NCBI GenBank assembly: GCA_903813345.2
Contig: CAIIXF020000012.1
Span: 30,779,001-30,843,000, forward strand
Origin: Owenia fusiformis
Taxonomy: Eukaryota; Annelida; Polychaeta; Sabellida; Oweniidae
Length of the DNA: 64,000 nt
Direction of reading: 5' to 3'
In this document: positions 61,101-64,000 of the stretch, one piece after another
Position numbering within the stretch: position 1 is the stretch's first letter
Layout: each line of letters starts with the position of its first letter
Position numbers and translations under genes: made by a program
The notes under the pieces: generated by a model
Seen by the model: only the letters and a program-made list of their open reading frames with translations
What the model was told of the DNA's origin: nothing
The model's database searches: none

Positions 61101-63114
61101 ATAAAGGTATTTACTGGAAAGAATTGAATATGGGTTTTATTCCGAGGGACAATATAAAATGTATTGAGGGCCACTCATTGTCATTGTTAACTTGCAGGAG
61201 GTTTGGATATATAGCTTGAATATTGATTGTACAAGATATAAAGGTTATTTACTGGGAAGGATTGAATATGGATTTTATCCAGAGGGACAAAATGATATTT
61301 CCCGAGGGCCACTCATTGTTATCTTGCAGGAGGTTTGGATATACAGCTTGAATATTAATTGTTCAAGATATAAAGGTTATTTACTGGGAAGGATTGAATA
61401 TGGATTTTATCCAGAGGGACGAAATGATATTTCCCGAGGGCCACTCATTGTTATCTTGCAGGAGGTTTGGATATGCAGCTTGAATATTAATTGAACAAGA
61501 TATAAAGGTTATTTACTTGGAGGATTTGAATTTGGGTTTTATTTCAAGGTGCAAAATGATATTTCCCGAGGGCCACTCATTGTTAATTTGCAGGAGGTAT
61601 GGATATAATAGCTTGAGTATTAATTGTGTAGGATGTGAGAAATAATGATGGTACTTATTTCAGGGGAAGCCAAAAGAAACAGACATAGACCGAAGCATGA
61701 TACCAATTAGTGTTGAACCACAACCGGAGCAAGACATTCAGGTTCACGACCATTCCATAACAAACCAATATGTACAGCTCAGAGTAGAGCCAGATTCGGA
61801 TGAGGGTCAAGCTGTCCAACTTCTCTCAGCTGATGATCAAGGCAATCAAGGTTAGTGTATAAGCAGGCCCATAGCCAGGAGGAGGTTCTGGCCAAAAAAT
61901 CTTTTAGAACATTGAACTTTTCACCATCTTAAGTACCTTTCAAGTGATTTTGAACCAAAATTGTCAAATTATAATCCCTTTGGAATTTAAAAAAAAATAA
62001 AGCCCCTTTAGCTAAAGCTGGCTACAGCCTGAGAAGTGAACAAAATAGTTTTGATATCTTTGGATTTCTTCTCAAATTTTTGAATTGCAAGGTTCAGAGC
62101 TGCTCAAAGCTATTGCCAATTGCAATCACTTTTCACTCTTGGCAATGAACTTGGAAAGCAAGTTGCCTATTGGGCATTAGGCTGATTGCCAATTTTGTTA
62201 TATTGGGCAATCATTTCAACCTTAGTCATGAACCCTGGAAAATTGCTTTCTTTGTGCCTAAAATTCTCAAAATAAATGTATACAGGAGACTATCGCAATG
62301 AGGTCCTTGGTTTAAAGAGTATGAAAATATGACCTTCATCATTTGCTTGTAACTGGGCTTCAATTGAATCTTTCAGTGTTCTCCCTCTAAATGACAACGT
62401 GAGAGACTTTTAAACTTAATAACGTTATCATAAATTGACACCTTCACATAAGAATCAGAATCTGGTAATTAGTGTGTATAAATAGGAAAGGCCGACTCAC
62501 CTTCAAATGTGAAAATATCGAGGACTACTAAAAGTTTTTTCAAAACAGTCAGCCAAAAAATTGTACACCCTGTACTTAATTTTTTAAAGATATTTTTTTG
62601 CTTTTAATGATTCAGTAATTTATAAAACCATGATTTATACTATGACATTTTTTTATAATTATAATGATAAAAGAAGGACCGAAAAGGACACCTGTTTGTT
62701 TACTTGCAATGCCTCTTTAAGATCATCCTCCGATCACAGGGCTTCAAAATCCAGAATACATTCTTTCTTTTTACCCCCTGCGATAAACAGTTAGCGTTTT
62801 CCCGATTAAGAACTCGCAATCTTATTGGCTGTCGCAACACTGCCACAGAAATCACGTATAAGTCATTGCGCATAATTGGATCATGTGATTCAGTTTAATC
62901 GGGCGCTTCCGAATTGGTCATAGCATGGGAAGAAGGAGGTACTTAATCTGGACACCTGCTTCGGAGGATGCTTTAACATGTATGCAGCTTTTATTTTCTC
63001 ATTTCAGATTTCTACCAGATTCTGCCTCTAGAGGGAGAAGAGAACATGTTTATAGCAGTGGATGAAGCAGGAAACCCAGTTTACCCAGCCCAGCAGTATG
63101 TTATGAACCAGTGA
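30890..63114 (+). CDS. C2H2 zinc-finger protein, 16 coding exons, 882 residues
   Basis: I joined 16 exons whose donors (GT), acceptors (AG) and phases agree throughout, giving 2,649 nt including the stop. The N-terminal ~240 residues are non-finger: an unknown domain (exon 1), an acidic Thr/Val-rich repeat (exon 2) and a short basic stretch (KKYRKNARKRSLREK, exon 3). Thirteen C2H2 fingers follow (about residues 240-771); several straddle introns. The tail is acidic and Gln-rich and ends VYPAQQYVMNQ. A nuclear DNA- or RNA-binding role is expected for the family; the target is unknown and I recognise no named orthologue. The ATG has an in-frame TAG two codons upstream. Intron 10 (18.6 kb) holds three sulfotransferase genes. 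Fingers lack the TGEKP linkers of KRAB-type arrays. Confidence 0.85.
31588..31899 (+). CDS. Zinc-finger gene exon 2, coding minisatellite
   Basis: Acceptor CCATTTTAG|AATCTGC, donor ACATCAG|GTGTGTT, phase 1 to 1. Encodes loose 10-11-residue repeats of the type NVTVTEDN, VDLVTETGD and NVTPTKDN: acidic, Thr-rich and probably disordered. The 30-33-bp DNA period shows expansion within coding sequence. Confidence 0.8.
32339..32425 (+). CDS. Zinc-finger gene exon 3
   Basis: Acceptor CGTTTCAG|AAAATGA, donor CCAG|GTAACA, 87 nt, phase 1. Encodes NESGSGDLSSVKKYRKNARK then RSLREKSP; the basic run could serve in nuclear import. Confidence 0.8.
32735..32912 (+). mobile_element. MITE, GTGGAACACCTC family, in intron 3
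   Basis: CTGTTGAACACCTC, AACCTCTGTAAGTGGAATAC and CACAGGTTCTACTGTAC show the same ends and internal words as the 19.4-kb copy. Confidence 0.55.
33041..33152 (+). repeat. ATGTCACCACC dispersed repeat, intron 3, abuts exon 4 acceptor
   Basis: Runs from ATGTCACCACCACAAGTTAT to GACATTTTGCATGTTAATGC CTTG. The repeat ends about 15 bp before the exon 4 acceptor, so the likely branch-point region (TGTTAAT) lies within it. Confidence 0.75.
33168..33320 (+). CDS. Zinc-finger gene exon 4 (finger 1)
   Basis: Acceptor TTTTTACAG|GATCAAG, donor GAAGAAG|GTAAGG, 153 nt, phase 1. Finger 1: HKCTECTKKFRDETALQHHL...H with Cx2C-x12-Hx4H spacing. Confidence 0.85.
33321..33625 (+). repeat. Tandem array beginning at the exon 4 donor
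   Basis: About seven 38-44-bp units of the type TAAGGAATAAGATGACATCA + ATAAAACCTCAATAT. The first unit starts with the donor itself (GTAAGGAATTACAGTAGATG). Later units carry TAAGGAATAAG or AGGAATA but mostly lack a perfect GTAAG. Confidence 0.7.
33714..33938 (+). CDS. Zinc-finger gene exon 5 (finger 2)
   Basis: Acceptor GATATTGCAG|ATGTTTC, donor CATAAAG|GTGAGG, 225 nt, phase 1. Encodes a Ser/Pro-rich linker then finger 2, CSICHFNFLNSKVLLDHLEN H. It contains CCACCAGAGGGCGC (33,737-33,750 region), an exact CTCF-type consensus in coding sequence. Confidence 0.85.
34264..34391 (+). CDS. Zinc-finger gene exon 6 (finger 3)
   Basis: Acceptor GAATTTTAG|ATCATTC, donor CATGG|GGTAAGC used as G|GTAAGC, phase 1 in and 0 out. 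Finger 3: CQMCNYTCKDKQLLENHQTV-IH. Confidence 0.8.
34470..34642 (-). repeat. GGTACCGTACAGTACTGT palindrome-rich repeat, copy 2 (intron 6)
   Basis: Inverted relative to the copy at 17.5 kb; ends TTTAGAGTGCAGATTGGGGG. Contains TACAGTACTGTACAGTACCA and ATGGTACCATACAGTACTGT. Confidence 0.75.
34915..35535 (+). repeat. 24-bp minisatellite in intron 6, ~25 units
   Basis: Unit CACTTTCATTTGTTCATTGACAGT with a few 27-bp variants. Because 24 and 27 are multiples of 3 it stays open in two plus frames and one minus frame (minus: EQMKVTVN repeated). There is no start, conservation or domain to suggest translation. Confidence 0.9.
35719..35832 (+). repeat. Duplicate of the exon 7 acceptor and exon start
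   Basis: CATCTTTTTCAG|AACTCAAATACAACAATG at 35,707-35,733 repeats the true acceptor (CTATTTTTCAG|AACTCAA at 35,822). The duplicated exon portion carries a few extra bases and is not an intact exon. Period about 115 bp. Confidence 0.85.
35833..36001 (+). CDS. Zinc-finger gene exon 7 (atypical finger 4)
   Basis: Acceptor TATTTTTCAG|AACTCAA, donor AATTCAG|GTTTGT, phase 0 in and 1 out. FKCKLCTSGSEAGNCDNWLE then LNQHVAQQH has 17 residues between the second Cys and first His, longer than normal. Confidence 0.8.
36075..36200 (+). repeat. ATGTCACCACC dispersed repeat, intron 7
   Basis: ATGTCACCACTGGAAGTTGT ... TTATAGTCTCCAACTTTTTT ... ACAAATGGCAAGTGGTGACA. Sense orientation relative to the gene. 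Confidence 0.8.
36349..36512 (+). CDS. Zinc-finger gene exon 8 (finger 5)
   Basis: Acceptor TATTTGTAG|ACTCAG, donor ATATT|GTGAGT, phase 1 in and 0 out. Finger 5: HQCIFCKTVAGTNRHLKGHV-EKCH. Confidence 0.8.
36593..37240 (+). mobile_element. Non-autonomous Helitron-like element, copy 2 (intron 8)
   Basis: Starts TCCCATCAAACGAAGTTCG, has a CGTCCGTCTGTTCGTCC tract, ~140-bp internal units (AAGATGGCCGCCATATATCA), then GCTACTCCGTGGAGTTGC and TGTTTCTAG. Inserted between A (36,592) and T (37,241). It lies 80 bp inside intron 8, sense to the gene. Confidence 0.8.
37468..37525 (+). repeat. 30-bp tandem duplication
   Basis: CTATCACCATGGTATCTTAG appears twice, 32 bp apart. Confidence 0.85.
37684..37972 (+). 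repeat. ~95-bp direct repeat pair in intron 8
   Basis: ACCCCTGCTTNGGACAATTG, TGATATTTTTACATATTGTA and TTTTGAATATCCATAATTTA occur in both, about 187 bp apart. Confidence 0.85.
38035..38135 (+). CDS. Zinc-finger gene exon 9 (start of finger 6)
   Basis: Acceptor CTTTTTACAG|GACTATA, donor TGTCG|GTATGT, phase 0 in and 2 out. Encodes DYIQENIYNKNAAKLIGYST and ends VGNYVC-R, the first Cys of finger 6. Confidence 0.75.
38272..38474 (+). mobile_element. MITE, CAGGCCCGTA family, intron 9
   Basis: CAGGCCCGTAGCCTGTAGCC to GGCTACAGGCCTG, flanked by TAACT-like sequence on both sides (one base offset at the left). Confidence 0.8.
39016..39168 (+). CDS. Zinc-finger gene exon 10 (end of finger 6, start of 7)
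   Basis: Acceptor TTTTTTCAG|ATATTGC, donor AAACAA|GTGAGT, phase 2 in and out. Completes CRYCSMKYKTGNSLMAHVQK-DH and begins ITCHICNKVIAN-K. A decayed copy of this exon is at 43,441-43,780. It precedes the 18.6-kb intron. Confidence 0.85.
39169..41229. other. Intron 10, proximal part
   Basis: No gene. AATATTGTAAAATACAATGA is tandemly duplicated at about 39,465-39,508. The stretch 40,606-40,765 has a second copy at 43,770-43,915. Confidence 0.55.
41235..41560 (+). repeat. 32-33-bp tandem repeat, ~10 units, upstream of sulfotransferase 1
   Basis: Unit TTTTTGTATAAAAATGCTGG + AAAATGAAGTTCA. It ends about 130 bp before the ATG of the first sulfotransferase. Frames on both strands are periodic artefacts. 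Confidence 0.9.
41690..43063 (+). CDS. Galactose-3-O-sulfotransferase-like protein, copy 1
   Basis: Intronless, 457 residues from ATG (TGCAACATGATAAC). Short cytoplasmic tail, a membrane anchor at about residues 16-34 (IYTMIFALIGLLYVCL), then a stem and the catalytic domain: type II Golgi topology. The 5'-phosphosulfate loop is FYLKIHKTGSTTLQNIF (KTGSTT at 110-115), the 3'-phosphate site TTSIRSPGAHFLSAF (187-199). Both fit the Gal3ST family, which moves sulfate from PAPS to O-3 of galactose on glycolipids or glycans. NMT and NVT are possible N-glycosylation sites. It lies in intron 10 of the zinc-finger gene, same strand. AAATAAA near 43,304 may be its poly(A) signal. Acceptor specificity cannot be read from sequence. 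Confidence 0.9.
   Translation: MITHIVQYTNGSPRRILIYTMIFALIGLLYVCLTNNTGNANKSQKYKSEWSARAPLFKAYYLQGSDYLKQTIVEDSKDSLGQDKNQLDSEAETGGALVPKQNVFYLKIHKTGSTTLQNIFLRYGDVHNMTFAMPWKRHRVCYPEIFDKSCLIPIHEKYQTSVMYCFHMRYHKSVRDLMPKNTFYTTSIRSPGAHFLSAFHFHKFAKCYGIDHEDIPWKFFLENVTSSVVKVKQCNMWQVSSKSEQLFEFGVEIPDLDKDVTIKNKILQIEQDFDFIMITDYIHESLVLLADLLNWNLEEVVYFTKMQKNNHDTEINSYYLNLVKKWNKGDAILFDHFNKTFWKKVEIYGCARMHKQTIKLRNLIKFWTEKCDRSPGDPTCVRMLLTEPIYIHELKTKMIYQDRFIIDDIKNVSTGAPLSSSPFFPYHTKLFKETYPRTDPCKVIPTSHRISTCKSME
43441..43916 (+). repeat. Decayed duplicate of exon 10 and part of intron 10
   Basis: 43,441-43,561 aligns with 38,980-39,085 (AAACTGGTAATTCTTT, ATGGCTCATGTTCAGAAG). 43,770-43,916 aligns with 40,610-40,760 (TTTTTGGTGGCAATAT, TTTTACATTGTCTGGTTTGG). 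The intervening 1.5 kb is missing from the copy. The acceptor is lost and the frame broken, so it is a pseudo-exon. A MITE interrupts it. Confidence 0.85.
43562..43755 (+). mobile_element. MITE, CAGGCC family, inserted in exon 10 pseudo-copy
   Basis: CAGGCCTGTAGCCAGAATTT to GGCTACGGGCCTG, flanked by CAACA at 43,557-43,561 and 43,756-43,760. The intact exon 10 (CATTCAACAGCTGAAGG) shows the site with only one CAACA, so the 5-bp duplication is proven by an empty paralogous site. Confidence 0.95.
43917..44636. mobile_element. Foldback element with ~320-bp arms
   Basis: AAAGGATTGGTATCGATATG at the left pairs with inverted CATATCGATACCACTCCTTT at the right. Further in, GTCTTTCCGAACCTTGTTGG pairs with CCAATGAGGTTCGGAAAGAT, and GGTTGATTTTAAAAAA with TTTTTTAAAATCAACC around an ~80-bp loop. 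No coding. It starts where the exon 10 duplicate stops. Confidence 0.85.
44637..45339. other. Intron 10 filler, nothing seen
   Basis: No gene or recognisable repeat. Confidence 0.5.
45345..45540 (-). mobile_element. tRNA-derived SINE
   Basis: On the minus strand TGATAGCAAGTTGC resembles an A box and GGGTTCGATTCCCAC is a good B box about 30 bp on, as in a tRNA-derived pol III promoter. A non-tRNA body (GCGGTCGTTAGTTAGTTATT, CCCCTGGGGCACTCTCGGG) follows. No cloverleaf or acceptor stem, so not a tRNA gene. It lies antisense in intron 10. Confidence 0.7.
45950..46790 (-). pseudogene. Transposon-associated multicopy protein, C-terminal remnant
   Basis: Minus-strand pieces read VWDSYGINSLKAGAR, GNWQDFLYFESNKRELYQIL and LPLFHTLTSCDTTSGFYGGS with AWDRLNSFP, in the order known for the family whose C-terminus is at 2-673. 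It is broken by several frame interruptions. The upstream part of the same protein continues at 49.9-51.0 kb, about 3 kb away, so something has inserted between the two halves. Confidence 0.65.
46791..47449. other. Intron 10 filler between remnant halves
   Basis: No coding is supported. Probably part of the sequence that splits the minus-strand remnant. Confidence 0.4.
47450..47532 (+). repeat. Dispersed ~65-bp module, copy B
   Basis: CCCTGCGTGCAGAGTCTAGT, TAAACTACTGAAGACGAAGA, AGCTCTCTCTTAAGAAGTGA and GCAAAGGGTAAGTA, ending in an ideal splice donor. Confidence 0.7.
47533..48854. other. Intron 10 filler between copies B and C
   Basis: No gene supported. The 120-codon minus frame at 48,386-48,748 lacks an ATG start and any family resemblance. 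Confidence 0.4.
48855..48930 (+). repeat. Dispersed ~65-bp module, copy C
   Basis: CCCTGCGTGCAGTCTAGTTA, AACTACACGAAGACGAAGCT, CTCTTTTAAGAAGTGAAGTC and GCAAAGGGTACT. About 1.4 kb after copy B, same strand. Confidence 0.7.
49495..49680. mobile_element. Hairpin and lone Tc1/mariner-type terminus
   Basis: CGGCCGATGAGTAGTCATCGGCCG region (49,501-49,524) is a hairpin. At 49,650-49,672 GTTACTTTTGGAACACCCTG TA resembles a Tc1/mariner end. No transposase nearby. Confidence 0.4.
49910..50995 (-). pseudogene. Transposon-associated multicopy protein, N-proximal remnant
   Basis: Minus-strand translation gives LGGIHTEVGVFQILGNLLED, SQAGIDNSTFGTANSFIKDR, GLPVHIRGMNQLNKTYQSVL, GNPFLNTPK and LINRTTTPLADPIKCDKLSL, all blocks of the same family as 45,950-46,790 and 2-673, in the proper order. 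Broken by several interruptions. It includes a TA microsatellite at 50,478-50,515. Function of the family is unknown. Confidence 0.65.
50996..51921. other. Intron 10 filler upstream of sulfotransferase 2
   Basis: No gene. The last ~65 bp before 51,922 (AAAAACACATTCTC, GATATTGATCACTTAT, GCAATCTGCAAC) match the region before copy 1, so the duplicated unit included a short upstream stretch. Confidence 0.6.
51922..53289 (+). CDS. Galactose-3-O-sulfotransferase-like protein, copy 2
   Basis: Intronless, 455 residues, about nine in ten residues the same as copy 1 by eye. Anchor at about 16-34 (VTYTMAFALIGLLYVCL), PAPS loop FYLKIHKTGSSTLQNIF (KTGSST at 110-115), 3'-phosphate site TTSIRSPGAHFLSAF. 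All family landmarks are present and the frame is intact, so it is probably functional. Expected type II Golgi membrane sulfotransferase acting on galactose O-3. Same strand as copies 1 and 3 and as the host gene. AATAAA at about 53,727 lies 440 bp after the stop. Most differences from copy 1 are in the stem (residues 60-100), consistent with relaxed constraint there. Confidence 0.9.
   Translation: MIRYIVQYTSRSARRIVTYTMAFALIGLLYVCLTNNAGNANKSQKIKSEWSARAPLVKAYHLQELNYLKQKIVKDHKNSLELDKNQIDSEAKTGEALVPKRNVFYLKIHKTGSSTLQNIFLRYGDVHNMTFAMPWKRNMVCYLEIFHKSCLIPIHERYQTSVMYCFHMRYHKCVRDLMPKDTFYTTSIRSPGAHFLSAFHYHKLAKCYGIDQEDIPWKFFLENITSSIVKVKQCNKWQVSSKSEQLFDFGVEIPDLDKDVPIKNKILQIEREFDFIMITDYIHESLVLLADHLNWNLEEVVYFTKMQGNNHDTEINSYYLNLVKKWNKGDAILFDHFNKTFWKKVEIYGRARMHKQKIKLRNLIEFWTEKCDRSPDDPTCVRMLLTEPIYVHELKTKMIHQDRFIIDDIKNVSSVIPLRSSPFFPYHTKLFKETYPRTDPCKVIPTSHEICKSME
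53290..54050 (+). repeat. 3' flank of copy 2 with foldback and direct repeats
   Basis: 53,368-53,697 begins GTGTGACCAAGTAGGATTGG and ends with the inverted GAGCCAATCCTCCTTG..GTGACCAC, a ~55-bp terminal inverted repeat. The flanking segments 53,297-53,368 and 53,975-54,045 (GAGCATC..TCAATGTGGT..ACAAAGC) are direct copies. The whole flank is duplicated after copy 3. The interior is related to 12,640-12,880. Confidence 0.7.
54213..55293 (+). pseudogene. Galactose-3-O-sulfotransferase-like, copy 3, N-terminally truncated
   Basis: Homology to copy 2 starts at about 54,213 (ACTTGTGGCTTAACGAAATG), directly at a stop, so the membrane anchor and stem are absent. From 54,241 the frame is open for 350 codons to the TAA, with about a dozen residue differences from copy 2 and no indel; offset 2,004 bp. 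It keeps LKIHKTGSSTLQNIF but the first ATG (54,309) is after this PAPS loop, so translation from ATG would give a protein without cofactor binding. The 3'-phosphate motif is SIRNPG instead of SIRSPG. An unfound upstream exon could rescue it; otherwise a very young truncated copy. Confidence 0.8.
55294..56052 (+). repeat. 3' flank of copy 3, duplicate of 53,290-54,050
   Basis: Nearly identical to the flank of copy 2 at a 2,004-bp offset, including the foldback and the AATAAA at about 55,731. The match ends near 56,040. Confidence 0.9.
56053..56236. repeat. Foldback element, ~80-bp arms
   Basis: AGCTTGTATTCACGAATGCA, ACTAACG, GGATTAACCTTCTATTT and CTCATTTAAATATGAGT are mirrored by ACTCATATTTAAATGAGT, AAATAGTAGGTTAACC, CGTTAGTTGTATTTGCGAAT and ACAAGCT. 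Near-perfect hairpin potential, ~20-bp loop. Confidence 0.9.
56600..57755 (+). repeat. Tandem array built on the exon 11 acceptor
   Basis: About 15 units; the regular ones are exactly 75 bp. Each contains TGTGTTTTGCNTAGGTACCA-like acceptor plus exon start (GTACCAGTTACATATCCTTG, TTAAGAACAAAG) and then TTTGCAACTGATTATTACTT. The true acceptor and exon 11 are the last unit. In the exon frame the copies have stops; a 265-codon frame at 56,874-57,671 is open only because 75 is a multiple of 3. Confidence 0.9.
57763..57873 (+). CDS. Zinc-finger gene exon 11 (end of finger 7, start of 8)
   Basis: Acceptor TTTTTCTTAG|GTACCAG, donor TAAAAG|GTGAGA, phase 2 in and out. Completes finger 7 (CHICNKVIANKYQLRIHIKN-KH) with exon 10 across the 18.6-kb intron, and starts finger 8 (LRCDECGKLCKNKLNLDAHK). 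Confidence 0.85.
57975..58405 (+). repeat. Tandem array built on the exon 12 acceptor
   Basis: Five full decoy units of 74-80 bp precede the true exon. Each has TTTGTATTTTAAACAG|GGCA, then TCACATAGACAAGACAAACC, AATCTGTGATACATGTAGAA and TAAGTTTCAG. Decoy exon starts fall at 58,025, 58,099, 58,179, 58,253 and 58,327; the true one is 58,406. Decoys diverge from the exon after about 45 nt. Confidence 0.95.
58406..58538 (+). CDS. Zinc-finger gene exon 12 (fingers 8-10)
   Basis: Acceptor TAAAACAG|GGCATCA, donor AAAAAG|GTGAGT, phase 2 in and 0 out. Ends finger 8 (HKRASH), encodes finger 9 PICDTCGKSFSSRDNLKVHV-ANVH, and starts finger 10 (AICDICKK). Confidence 0.85.
58539..59636. other. Intron 12, proximal part, no gene
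   Basis: A CCATCCATCTGTCTATCTG simple repeat is at about 58,740-58,780. From 58,890 to 59,300 a ~110-130-bp segment (ATGTATGAAAGCTTTAGTAT, AAAAATATGTTGCTGT) recurs about three times in diverged form. Confidence 0.5.
59640..59738. repeat. Three tandem 28-bp palindromes
   Basis: CGGAGGATATCGTCACGATA TACTCCG at 59,641-59,667, again at 59,670-59,697 and 59,710-59,737 (GTGACGAT, TTGTGACG variants). Each unit is nearly its own reverse complement. Stands out from AT-rich surroundings. Confidence 0.9.
59841..59972. repeat. Foldback element, ~60-bp arms
   Basis: TCCTATGATTTTTTCAGAAT, ATCATTTTAATCTACTCGGT and GATATTGATATATGCACTCG are mirrored by CGTGCAGATATCAATATCAC, CTCGTAGATAAAAATGATAT and TCCTCAAAATCATAGGA around TTCGCTTCGCTCTC. 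Confidence 0.9.
60114..60276 (+). repeat. ATGTCACCACC dispersed repeat, intron 12
   Basis: The fullest copy: ATGTCACTACCACAAGTGGT, TTATAGTCTCCAACTTTTTT, GTGTTTGGTGTTCAGTAGTT, AACAAATGGCAGGTGGTGAT, TTTGCATGTTAGGCTAATGC. Sense to the gene, about 100 bp before exon 13. Confidence 0.85.
60379..60547 (+). CDS. Zinc-finger gene exon 13 (fingers 10-12)
   Basis: Acceptor AATATTTTAG|GAGGTGA, donor GAATGTG|GTAAGT, phase 0 in and 1 out. Completes finger 10 (KKEVRKRNLAKHKARH), encodes finger 11 YKCDYCGREQLDKANAQRHY-VLMH, starts finger 12 (FEICEECG). Confidence 0.85.
60873..61063 (+). CDS. Zinc-finger gene exon 14 (fingers 12-13)
   Basis: Acceptor GATTTCAG|GAAAGAA, donor TGCAGGAG|GTAGGG, phase 1 in and 0 out. 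Finger 12 GKKFTSKNNLKQHRQVVH and finger 13 YQCKHCSQNFCKLTQYRNHM-KGVH. This donor keeps frame with exon 15. Reading on would add about 50 residues to a stop, so a shorter isoform is possible. Confidence 0.75.
61045..61640 (+). repeat. Tandem array built on the exon 14 donor
   Basis: Five units of 132-137 bp. Each has ATTGTTAACTTGCAGGAGGT, TTGAATATTAATTGTNCAAG, ATATAAAGGTTATTTACT and CCCGAGGGCCACTC. The first unit contains the true exon end; the GAGGT donor core recurs at 61,198, 61,330, 61,462 and 61,594. Confidence 0.9.
61664..61850 (+). CDS. Zinc-finger gene exon 15
   Basis: Acceptor TTATTTCAG|GGGAAGC, donor AATCAAG|GTTAGT, phase 0 in and 1 out. Encodes an acidic, Gln/Pro-rich tail (PISVEPQPEQDIQVHDHS, RVEPDSDEGQAVQLLSADDQ), perhaps an activation region. 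Confidence 0.8.
61864..62031 (+). mobile_element. MITE, CAGGCCC family, intron 15
   Basis: CAGGCCCATAGCCAGGAGGA to GGCTACAGCCTG. Internal words (GGCCAAAAAATCTTTTAGAA, ACCAAAATTGTCAAA) match the family. Starts 13 bp after the exon 15 donor. Confidence 0.75.
62724..62971 (+). mobile_element. MITE, GCATCCTCC family, copy 2 (intron 15)
   Basis: CATCCTCCGATCACAGGGCT to ACCTGCTTCGGAGGATGC. The interior matches the copy at 19,790-20,039 over nearly its whole length. It ends 36 bp before exon 16. Confidence 0.85.
63008..63114 (+). CDS. Zinc-finger gene exon 16, C-terminus and stop
   Basis: Acceptor CATTTCAG|ATTTCTA, phase 1 in. Encodes DFYQILPLEGEENMFIAVDE then AGNPVYPAQQYVMNQ and TGA at 63,112-63,114. 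Confidence 0.85.
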
Positions 63115-64000
63115 ACACCCTGTATTATATAAGGGATCTGTGAACACCCTGTACTATACAGTATAAGGAATCCGTGAACACCTTGTACTATGTAAAGAAT
63201 CTGTGAACACCCTGTACTATGCAGTATAAGGAATCAGTGAACACCCTGTACTATGTAATGAATCAGTGAAGACCCTGTACTATGGAATGAATCATTGAAG
63301 GCCCTGTACTATACAAAAGTAAGGAATCCGTGAACACCCTGTACTATGTAATGAATCAGTGAACACCCTGTACTATACAGTATAAGGAATCCGTGGACAC
63401 CCTGTACTATGTAATGAATCATTGAATGCCCTGTACTATACAAAAGTAAGGAATCCGTGAACACCCTGTACTATGTAATGAATCAGTGAACACCCTGTAC
63501 TATACAGTATAAGGAATCCGTGAACACCCTGTACTATGTAATGAATCAGTGAACACCCTGTACTATACAGTATAAGGAATCCGTGGACACCCTGTACTAT
63601 GTAATGAATCATTGAATGCCCTGTACTATACAAAAGTAAGGAATCCATGAACACCCTGTACTATGTAATGAATCATTGAATGCCCTGTACTATACAAAAG
63701 TAAGGAATCCGTGAACACCCTGTACTATGTAATGAATCAGTGAACACCCTGTACTATACAGTATAAGGAATCCGTGAACACCCTGTACTATGTAATGAAT
63801 CATTGAACGCCCTGTACTATACAAAAGTAAGGAATCCGTGAATACCCTGTACTATGTAATGAATAAGTGAACTCACTGTACTATACAGTATAAGGAATCC
63901 GTGAACACCCTGTACTATGTAATGAATCATTGAACGCCCTGTACTATACAAAAGTAAGGAATCCGTAAACACCCTGTACTATGTAATGAATCAGTGAACA
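63108..64000 (+). repeat. Tandem array starting on the stop codon, runs off window
   Basis: Units of about 36-38 bp alternate, CAGTGAACACCCTGTACTAT + ACAGTATAAGGAATC and GTGAACACCCTGTACTATGT + AATGAATC, forming a ~75-bp composite. The first unit contains the last codons and stop of the gene (AACCAGTGAACACCC). At least 22 units in 890 bp; the far end is not seen. It would be 3' UTR sequence. Confidence 0.9.

Overview
The window reads as nuclear DNA of an invertebrate animal. It is AT-rich, most sequence is non-coding, the one large gene has 16 coding exons with GT-AG introns, and short non-autonomous transposons of at least ten families are scattered throughout. Frequent ACATGTA words, a Tx1-like LINE, a mariner with long arms, Helitron ends and tandem galactose-3-O-sulfotransferase-like genes point to a marine invertebrate (a lophotrochozoan such as a mollusc or brachiopod, or an ambulacrarian). 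I cannot fix the phylum from sequence alone.

Layout. 1-673: 3' part of a multicopy transposon-associated protein. 674-30,780: mostly intergenic repeat terrain. The well-resolved items are a mariner whose two ends are inverted copies of one another (5,497-6,530), a twin-primed LINE with a 16-bp target-site duplication (6,774-8,744), MITEs with identifiable ends, a Helitron (28,061-28,835), several tandem repeats, and a possible first exon of an unknown minus-strand gene (4,396-4,463). 30,890-63,114: a C2H2 zinc-finger gene on the plus strand. I joined 16 coding exons whose phases all agree into an 882-residue protein with 13 zinc fingers. 63,108-64,000: a tandem repeat that starts on the stop codon of that gene and runs off the window.

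Intron 10 of the zinc-finger gene is 18.6 kb, while the others are about 0.2-1.9 kb. It contains three same-strand, intronless galactose-3-O-sulfotransferase-like genes. Two are full length (457 and 455 codons). The third is a very recent 2,004-bp tandem copy lacking the N-terminal membrane anchor. The same intron carries a decayed duplicate of exon 10 with a MITE in it, a 720-bp foldback element, a tRNA-derived SINE and a split transposon-protein remnant on the minus strand.

The most unusual pattern is that several tandem arrays in the zinc-finger gene each have an exon edge inside the repeated unit: the exon 7, 11 and 12 acceptors, the exon 4 and 14 donors, and the stop codon. Each array copies a splice junction or the terminus, so the gene is lined with decoy splice sites. 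I know of no standard repeat class that would explain this.
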